Part shown: positions 55,707 through 64,000 of the stretch, in pieces
How positions within the stretch are numbered: position 1 is the first letter of the stretch
Layout of the letters: each line of letters begins with the position of its first letter
Source: Adineta vaga
Lineage: Eukaryota; Rotifera
Assembly: GCA_021613535.1 (NCBI GenBank)
Contig: CP075493.1
Coordinates: 10,974,001-11,038,000 of the forward strand
DNA length: 64,000 nucleotides
Direction: 5' to 3'
The notes under the pieces: model-generated
Database searches by the model: none
Told to the model about the DNA's origin: nothing
Seen by the model: only the letters and a program-made list of their open reading frames with translations
Made by a program: the position numbers and the translations under genes

Positions 55707-58700
55707 CTATACTAATAATTGATCAATTTTCTTAGGAAAACCAACAATCGAATCTAGATACTCTTTACGCATCAATACATTTCTTTCGTCTTCATTCTGT
55801 CTTCCTAAACCTAAATAGGATCCTTTTTCTCATCATTATTAGTATCAAAAACGTTTCTTAACGATCCATTGTAAAAATCATTTGAACATAAATGAATAAA
55901 TATGTTCTGTCTGATTATTCAAACGATTATCTCTTGCTTGTCGAAAACTTTCATTTATAATCGATACAAACATCGATAAACAAATGAAAATAATAAATAA
56001 TAAATAAAATAAAGAATTAAATGCTATAAATACTATCGAAAACATGATTGAGAATGAAAGTAATTCTTTTCCAGCAATTTGCAACGTTTGAATGAATAAA
56101 TTAATTTGAAGATTAAATCGACATAATCGAATAAGTTTTATTTTTCCAAAAAAACAATTAAAACTATAAATATTTGTTAAAATATCATTGATATAAGTGT
56201 AACCATTTGTTTTCGAAAACAATTCTCCAATACGATGACATTCACGGTAACACCATAAATGAATTACGATACCAATCCATGAACAGATAATGATTCCAAG
56301 TTGAATTAATGACCAAAATCCGAGAAAATATTTCCATTTCAATCGAATAAATAACTGCATTGCTTTGAGAAAGGAATTACTTGAAAATTGAATTGGGTGA
56401 ATATTTGAATGTGTTACAAATCCACCTGTTGATAAAAAATCAATGAGCAAAGTCACTGAAGTAAACAATTGAACATTTGAATTGTATAAATTTAATTGAA
56501 TTATAATTGCTCTTGTAGGATCATCAATCCACTTGATTTTATGTAGTTTTGATAAATTAGTTTGAATTTTCGGTGGAGATATATGTAAGAAATTATTCTA
56601 TGAAGGATGGCAACTTTATTAATGAATATAATATGATATATAGAAAACAAACTTGATTGTTATGAAGGTATTCTTCATTTTCATTCAAATATTCACTTGC
56701 TTCACTGTCATCAATGGATTTTTGACAAAAAAATGCAAAAAATATCGTCAAAGTTATGATCTTTAACAAAAAAATTATATCCAATCAAGTGAAATTTAAT
56801 CTAAAACAATATTACCTTTAGTGGGTGAGTCAAAAGAATTGATATTCCAATCATTAATATAAAGAGACCATAAGCAATAAATATAAACCACCATGACAAT
56901 TTCCATGAACTTTTCGTTCTTTTTTCTTTCTGTAATAATGGTTTCATTTTATACAATGTTCGATGTAATAATAACGGTCGTTTATTACGTGGTTGAAGTC
57001 GTCGAAAGATTTGAATCAGTAAAAGACTTGAAAATAAGGAAATCACCTCAATGATTATACCAATCTAATCTATAACGATATTTCAAATAAATTAAACGAA
57101 AAAAAACAAACAAACGTGATATGATCAATTTACTTGGTTTAAAGAGATTTGTATTGAATCAAATAGTATTATGGAATTTTTGTTCGCATTTGTTACTTTT
57201 TGTAAATCATAATACATGATGTTGAGAAACATCGAAACGAAGAATAGAACAAAACAACAAGTACACCGTTGTGCATGTGTAAATTGATTCGATGGACTAT
57301 GATACGCTTTTTTTGATAAAATATAGGAAAATTCATTTGTTTCATTCGAACTAGCAACTGTTAAAATACGTTCAATCTATTTTCAAAATGAAATAAAAGA
57401 TTATTTGATGAAACTACAATATTTTACTTTTCCGTCATCTTTTTCGACAGCTAACCAGTGTTGACAGATAAAATGAGATTTCTTCATTGTCTGCAAATCA
57501 CGAACGATCAAATATTTCAGAAACCAATATGATGATGAACCTTTTCCACTATTATCATGCCAAATATGAATACAATTTAACAATCCTAACGATTGTGAAA
57601 CAGACTTTATAAATGAATCAATTCCACCGCATTGAAGAATACGAGCAGATGTTTGATCATCAATACTATGTAATATAAAACATACATTTGACTTTGTCCC
57701 TGAATCTTTTCGGTGACCAGTAAAGACAAGAATGTGATAAAAATATTCCTCGGATGGATGATTATCAGGTAAAGGTGCGACTTCTAATTTTTCCAGATCT
57801 TTCCTATCCTTATAACGTGCATAAATAATCAAAATTATATAAATTGAAAATACACAAATGATTATTAAATAAATGGTTCTATTACGAATGAAATCAGCAT
57901 TAGCAAAAACATATTTCCAATTGATAGCATCTGGTAAAACTGCGAAACCACTTGCAAATGTTGTTAAATGCTTTGAAAAACATTGTGTTTGATAGTAATT
58001 TGTTGAAGAACCAACAATTAATCCATCTGATTTCCATTCATCATTTTCATCAAGATAATAACAGCCAGACGTAAACACTCGTAATTCATAATTTGATGTG
58101 AAATTATATTTTTCATTAGTTATTGGTGGTTGATTTAATGAATAATTTGAACAGTAAACATTCGAATCTAATTCTCGTAAACCCATTACTAAGGAACGAT
58201 GACCCAACGTCGCTTGATTGTCAAGAAAAAATATATAAATACTTTCATTTGTTAAATCAAAAGGACATAAAAGTCTCCATCCATCGATTTGATTAATGGA
58301 ACTATTCAGTTGAGGTATGCCATCGTATTTATAAATTAATAAATAGGATATATTCGATTTTAATGGATGAATTTCAACATGAACCGATATAGGAAGAGAA
58401 GTTGTAATATTAATATAATGTAAATAAAATAATTGTTGGTGATTCGTAGAATTCATTGATATAACATCGTGTAAACTCATTGATGGTATCGTAAGATTTG
58501 GATCTCGAGGAATGATGATTTCAATGAAATTATTACTTATAATTTCGATTGGAACTTCGCGTTCATTTTCATCAAGAATTGTCACTGAAATCGATGTCGA
58601 AAGATTCGTATGTGATTGTGATTTTCCATATGATGCAAGTGGTTTCATAATTGTCTGTAAAGATAAAACTAATGAAGATAATATGCGGTTAATAACAGAA

Positions 58701-61700
58701 AATGATTTTACTCGAATAGAGACAGTCTGATTTATATTTAAATTTGTTTGAATTGTTGATGGAGAATTGATTTGTGCATTGCCAACTTGTTTGATTTGTT
58801 TATTACTTAATGATTTGATCGTGTTTTTTTCTAACGACATAAATACTTCCAACATATTCATCGTATAATTTTGTTCAATATTCAAGTATATATTCATCGA
58901 TGAAGTTAATAATGAAATGATTTCATTTACTTTTGTAAGAATTTCATCGGCTAACTGTTTTTGATAATAGAAATTTTGATCCAATTTGTTTCCATCAGTT
59001 AACACATCTATAAGGTACAATCGAGTCGACATCTTCATCACTAAACAACATTGATCATATAACTTACTTATCCTTGACCAATCCGATTCTAAATCAGTAT
59101 CATAATCATCCGGTAATGTTGATGCTTGTGATAGATCATTATCTAATGCAATTGTTCGTTCTTATAATGGACCATTGACAGACTAAAATCGTTTCTCGTT
59201 CTCATAACAATTCTGAATTGCATAATCATCACTTACACTTAAAAGATTTGTTGCACATTGAAGTAGTTGACTTCCAGCTCTTTGAGTATCTTCATATGAG
59301 ATTTGCGTTGACATTGAAGACAAAGCTCTGGTTAACTTATAACATCGACCTAATGCAATTCTCTATAAAATAAAAGTTTTCATTAACAAAAAAGTGCATA
59401 TCGCATTTTCTTTCTAACCAAAGTATTTCTCGACAATTGACTTGTTGCTTTTGTTAATTGCACTAATGTTGACGATTGTAAAAGAATACTATTCGATGTT
59501 GTAATTGGTAAATTAGTTGTAAATTTCATTAAATATTCTCGAACATTTGCTTGAGCATTTAATTCTTTATTATAGTTATTCAAAACTGAGATATTCAATG
59601 GCATAAATACCTATAGGAAAGATAAAAATCAAGATCAAGATCATCATCATCTATAAAATCGGAATTGATTCAATACTCCTGAAGAACGGGAACTTCCTAA
59701 TGATGAAATTGAAATGCTTGTTAATGGAATACCGTCTATAGATAGAACAATGAGAGATTGTTTTAGTTATTACAAAAGAAAAATTTACTTGCAACTGCTT
59801 TATCAACATTTTCTTCATTAATTTTATTAAATTCTTTCGAAATTGAACTAATTACTTGTCCAACAACATTTTGATTTGCACTTGTCAGTAAGTGTACAAT
59901 GGTATTATTTGTTGATGAATTTCCAATAGAAGTGATGAAATCATTGATTTCTTCAATATTTGGTCGAACATGAATCAGTAATGAGAAATTATATTCACTG
60001 ATAGAATTTAATTGATCACGAATATAGATAATCAAATGAATTTCGAATGTTGGATCATCTCCCGATGGAAATTGCATATCAAATGTAGACATTGATGGAT
60101 AACCAGTTATTGTTTGTTTTGCTCGATCGGTGGTCCAACCTGTAACGGAGAGAACCATATAAAGTAATTGTTTTTTCTTACGAGAATGAACTTTACTATA
60201 AACTGAATAATCTTTAATTCCAGCATCATCATACCAATCAGAACATTTGATATTGAATAAAGTACTTGTTGTACCATTCAAAGGATTAATTGAACATGAA
60301 CCATTTATTGGTGGTTGATTGATCTTAAAATCTAATGAACCTATACTTGATTTTGTTGGAAATTGATAAGTAACTTGAAATCGCCAAAGTTTCCATTGAG
60401 AATTAAATAAGAATAAATCATGTTTTGCTGTAGACTTTGTTGTATCCATACCTACAAAGAAACAATCATATATCTTTCAACTACTAAAGTAAAGAAAAAC
60501 AATATACCAAAAAACCAAATATTCTCATATAGATCTGTTTGATTAAATAAAATCCATTGTGTTATATTCGATGTAGAATTTGTTATTCCGTAATAAATTT
60601 TCCATGAAATATCTTCAATGATTGAACAATTGCCTACACAAATAGAAAATAAAGCTACTTGTGTAGTTGGATTAATAAATTGAAATTCTAAATTTGGAGC
60701 GTACATGGTTGAAATAGAACAACCAAAACAAAAGTATTCATTAGTACTGATAATCGCATTATAGAAATCAATAAACTATCTTCTTTACCCAATTACAATC
60801 ATTTGTGGACGAGTTTCTTCAATATTAACAAGAACATAACCAGTGGCTTGTCTTGAAGAATTTTGTTTATTTTCCATATAGACCATAAATTGATATGTTC
60901 GATTAGATTGAAGTGAGCCAGAAACGATGACGATTGACGAATTGATATCATTCGTAAATTTCCATCCAGTTCGATTTGTTAAACATGATCGATTTAATGG
61001 ATCAATGCGTGCATCATCAATTGATAATAATGAGCCTTGGAAATTTTGAAACATCGATAAACCATAGATTCGACAATAATATGTATATTTCCAATTCTAG
61101 TTCAAGTTATAAAAGAGTACTTAAAAAAAATTGAAGAATATCATTTACTTTCTTACTTTAGAATTAAAGATAGAACTATCTGGATCGACAGAATACGTTC
61201 CTGGATCAAGTAAAAGATCTTGTTTCGATCCACTTGTAACCATTGATGTACCAAATTGAACAAGATTTGCTGTTATATCCGTTGTTGTTATTAGAATATA
61301 AACAGATGATGATGAAGAATATAATATTGAACCATTCATTGTCACTGTCAAATTTAATTCATATGTGCCATAGGAAAGTGTTTTTGATGGAATGTACAAT
61401 TCACTCAATCGGGTATCAATCATTGAATCTAATTGAATAGTTTTTGAACATGTTAGTGTTGTACAATTCTTGATCAACCATTGTGTTGTCATTGAAAGTG
61501 ATGGATTACAATTAAATTCAATCAATGAAGCAATCGTAAAATCTTGACTTCGACGATATTGTATTGGGGATGAAAGTGTTGATATACCCGGAATGAGTGT
61601 TATACGTGGATAAAAACAATCTAAGACGAATAATTATCTTTCACAATAGTATGTCAATACTTACTTAAATTGAAGATAGGTTGTTTGGAAGTTAACGCCG

Positions 61701-63630
61701 TTGATGTCATCGGTTCTAGAAAAGGTATTGTAAATGTTGTTTTTTTGTTCAATTTGACAACTTCTGTGCTATACAACATACCCAAGGTAATTGATGTTGA
61801 AACTGACTGCAAAATGTCAAATGTCCAAAATGTTGAATCAATAAATGGTTCAGAATCAAGGTCTATAATCGAATGGTTTTTAATGAATTGTTTGATAATA
61901 ATACTAATACTTACGATGAGCATCAGTCGTGCTTGCAACACCTGCCGCAAAGTTATAAAATATTATTACTAGAATAAGGAATTCCATACGTACCACTATC
62001 AAATGTGACATAATAGGAATGGCCAAGAATCCATGGTGCAACTGGAATCTGAATAGTCAATTTGAAATTTGAGTATGGCACTTGTGATGACCATCCAGCA
62101 TCAAAGGATAGAGCCACTTTATGAGTTATCGCATCAATAAATTTGATATTAGTGCCATTGCGTGATGCTCGTTTAATATGGTATGCAGCTAAAAACAAGT
62201 TTGGAAATCTTGTTAGAGACAATCACAAGATAAACAGTACCTTGGATTAAAAATACAGTGTGATTTTGTGAAATAATGCCTTTGGGTGAAATTGTATTTT
62301 GAATAAATCTAAGTGCATCGAAACCGACGAAATATGTAATACACCATTGTTGATCAGATTGAATGAGAGTATTGTCAACAGCTGCAGCACAAATAGGTTG
62401 AGGACCGTATTGACTGGCAATAGGAGTCCAGCTGAGAACAACTTCATAGATATCTAGATATGAGTAAAAATGAAAGAATAAATTTAAAGAATAAGTTTTA
62501 TACTGACTAGAGCTTGAATTTAAAATAGCACTCTTTGTCATACCAATCGGAATACTAGTAATTAAATCGATTATAGTTTTATTAGAACAAAATATTTGGA
62601 TAAAGACGTGTTCTGTTACATTAAAACCAATAGGTATACCGACACGAGCTAAGAAAAGTCAACAATAATAATGATCAATACTGAAAGAGTTGTGAAAGTT
62701 ACCTTGATTGGTTCGATCACCAATAATAGCTGGTGGAGTAGTACAATTGTCGGATGTATTGTAACCATAGAGGAGAAATTGAAGTGAAACAGAACTCATC
62801 GGTGTTGTTGATGAACTATCGAAATAATCTTCTATTTGTATTGCAACTGCAGCGTACATTGATATATTTGTTAAAGTAAATATAATGGTACAATTATCTG
62901 AAATTAAAGTTGCGCCTGGAACACCTGAGCAAACGCCACCGCATTCATTAAATGCATTCGTATTATTCGTGGATCGGTCAGACCATCTGCATTTTAATAT
63001 ATCAGAGCCATCAAAATCGACCATATGAACAACATAAACTTGTTGTACATTAATTTCCTTGTAAATAAGGGGAAGAGCAACACCAATAGGACTGGAGTTG
63101 ATAAAACCATCAGGTCTAGTAATCGTGTTTATCCGACTGACGACGTTCCATGCACCATTACCGCCAATAACAATCAGATTGTATAAACAACTGTTAGAAA
63201 TATAACCAATGCTGAATTGAGTACTAAGTGGATGTGTTTCTGTTGTATATTTTTCACCAATACTAACATCAAGTGAATTGCTATAGTCAATGCACGGTAA
63301 GCTGGTGGTCGTACGGTTGCTCCAAGAGATACAGTTACCAGAAGCACATGATATAGTCAAATTCGAACCGATAAAACCTTGCGTAGCTATGGTTGAATCA
63401 TTACACATTGCCATACTGCGACGCCATAACCATCGTTGACGTATTAGTATATCAATAGTGACACCCGATGGAGTATTATTGACTGGATGCCTAGAGAATG
63501 TTTTATTGCATACAATAATGAAAGAACATATGTTGATGACTGACCATGTAATTGTACCACCAAAAAAATGTGATGCATCGAAGGTGTATATTTGTAAAAA
63601 GAAAATGATGAAAAATCTTCTGAATTTCAT
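55707..63630 (-). CDS. polycystin-1-like REJ/GPS/PLAT membrane protein, multi-exon, 3' end decayed
   Basis: Starts at ATG 63630 with a signal peptide. Early exons: 63630-62703, 62648-62508, 62453-62241, 62188-61994, 61941-61915 (27 bp), 61862-61665 and 61620-61157; introns about 44-60 bp, GT...AG. More exons follow to 55878. Domain order: Cys-rich ectodomain; REJ-like blocks (GTYELNLTVTM, DLLLDPGTYSVDPDSSIF, TYQFMVYMENKQNSSRQATGYV); GAIN/GPS with HLTTF cleavage site (about 57945); TM1; PLAT (FYHILVFTGHRKDSG...); further TMs; polycystin-channel-like segment (NLFIQTLQIAGKELLSFSIMF, FVSIINESFRQARDN). The pore-loop stretch between the last two membrane helices is absent. The tail hits TGA at 55880-55878, with tail-like sequence continuing to 55707 in other frames. 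An in-frame 57-bp intron (about 60164-60220) lacks stops and can read through. Ciliary mechanosensation or sperm-coat recognition are family roles. Confidence 0.8.
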
Positions 63631-64000
63631 CTAAAAGAACTTAAACTGAATGACTATAAGAAAGAGTAACAGAATATATATATGAGATAGAAAATAAAAA
63701 CTAACTGCTACTTATCCGTAGAAAACAATATGAAAAAATGAAATGAAACTAAGAATTTTCCTTCCTATATATATATATCTCTTTGGTTGTTTGCTCATTT
63801 CTAACCGATCATCGGCAATCGCAATTAAACTGATGACAATCTTGATAATTATTACTAAATCAATCAAGAGATCGTTTTACTAGAATGAAACTATCTTTAT
63901 GATAATACAATCAGGTTTTGAACGATTTGATCATTTCTTATCCTAACAATTGGATAAGTGAAGTCTTGGAGCTTGATAGTACTTAGTTGGTGATTTTGTA
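63631..64000. other. upstream region of the polycystin-like gene
   Basis: Contains an alternating TA run (63765-63778), possible TATA region about 135 bp upstream of ATG 63630. No other gene seen up to the window edge. Confidence 0.4.

Noticed and set aside
60164-60220. Insert between DYSVY and WTTD in the REJ/polycystin protein
   Set aside because: It is a 57-bp GT...AG intron without stop codons that happens to stay in frame; not an extra domain.
1-64000. tRNA, rRNA or CRISPR arrays
   Set aside because: No B-box-like GGTTCGAATCC with a paired arm, no rRNA-like block and no regularly spaced repeats were seen by eye.

Overview
The window looks like nuclear DNA of a small-genome invertebrate, most likely a bdelloid rotifer (Adineta/Rotaria-like). 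The composition is A+T-rich. Genes are dense and lie on both strands. Nearly all introns are 48-75 bp GT...AG introns. The gene families (F-box/LRR, NHL, pentapeptide, ART, FMRFamide-receptor-like GPCR, REJ/polycystin) are those expanded in bdelloids, and several metabolic genes look bacterial or fungal in origin. The species call is inference. I see no rRNA, tRNA or CRISPR array.

Layout, 1-13.7 kb: the 3' part of a gene ending in a ubiquitin-like domain; an F-box/LRR pseudogene split by a 1,646-bp foldback element with 632-bp inverted repeats; an orphan last exon; a three-exon membrane ectoprotein; a membrane-anchored coiled-coil/pentapeptide protein; an intact F-box/LRR gene; and a small secreted protein.

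13.7-31.2 kb: a frameshifted GPCR, a four-exon SDR, two lineage-specific intracellular proteins, a Tc1/mariner-like MITE, a 2.1-kb gene-poor stretch with G-quadruplex motifs, a broken TM-NHL gene directly downstream of an ADP-ribosyltransferase, a short gene with an in-frame TGA, two tandem Cys-rich secreted-protein genes that both carry in-frame TGA, and a Gfo/Idh/MocA oxidoreductase.

31.6-45.2 kb: a SERBP1/HABP4-like gene, a damaged purple-acid-phosphatase-like gene, trehalose-6-phosphate synthase, a secreted Asp-box (sialidase-like) protein, a secreted beta-propeller, a FAD oxidoreductase, a second F-box/LRR gene and a tandem LCCL-domain gene.

46-64 kb: a GPI-anchored-type protein, a GPCR pseudogene, an 11-exon SLC5 sodium:solute symporter with a 17-bp microexon, translation elongation factor eEF1B (the best-conserved housekeeping gene here), a 67-aa novel gene, a tetraspan membrane protein, and a polycystin-1-like REJ/GPS/PLAT gene whose channel region lacks the pore loop and whose C-terminal tail is broken.

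Themes: carbohydrate and stress metabolism possibly acquired by transfer (trehalose synthesis, sugar-type dehydrogenase, sialidase-like protein); large extracellular or sensory proteins (GPCRs, polycystin, LCCL, pentapeptide); and many genes interrupted by one-base frameshifts or stops. Two frameshifts fall in homopolymers and could be assembly errors. Others, with clustered lesions, look like real decay.
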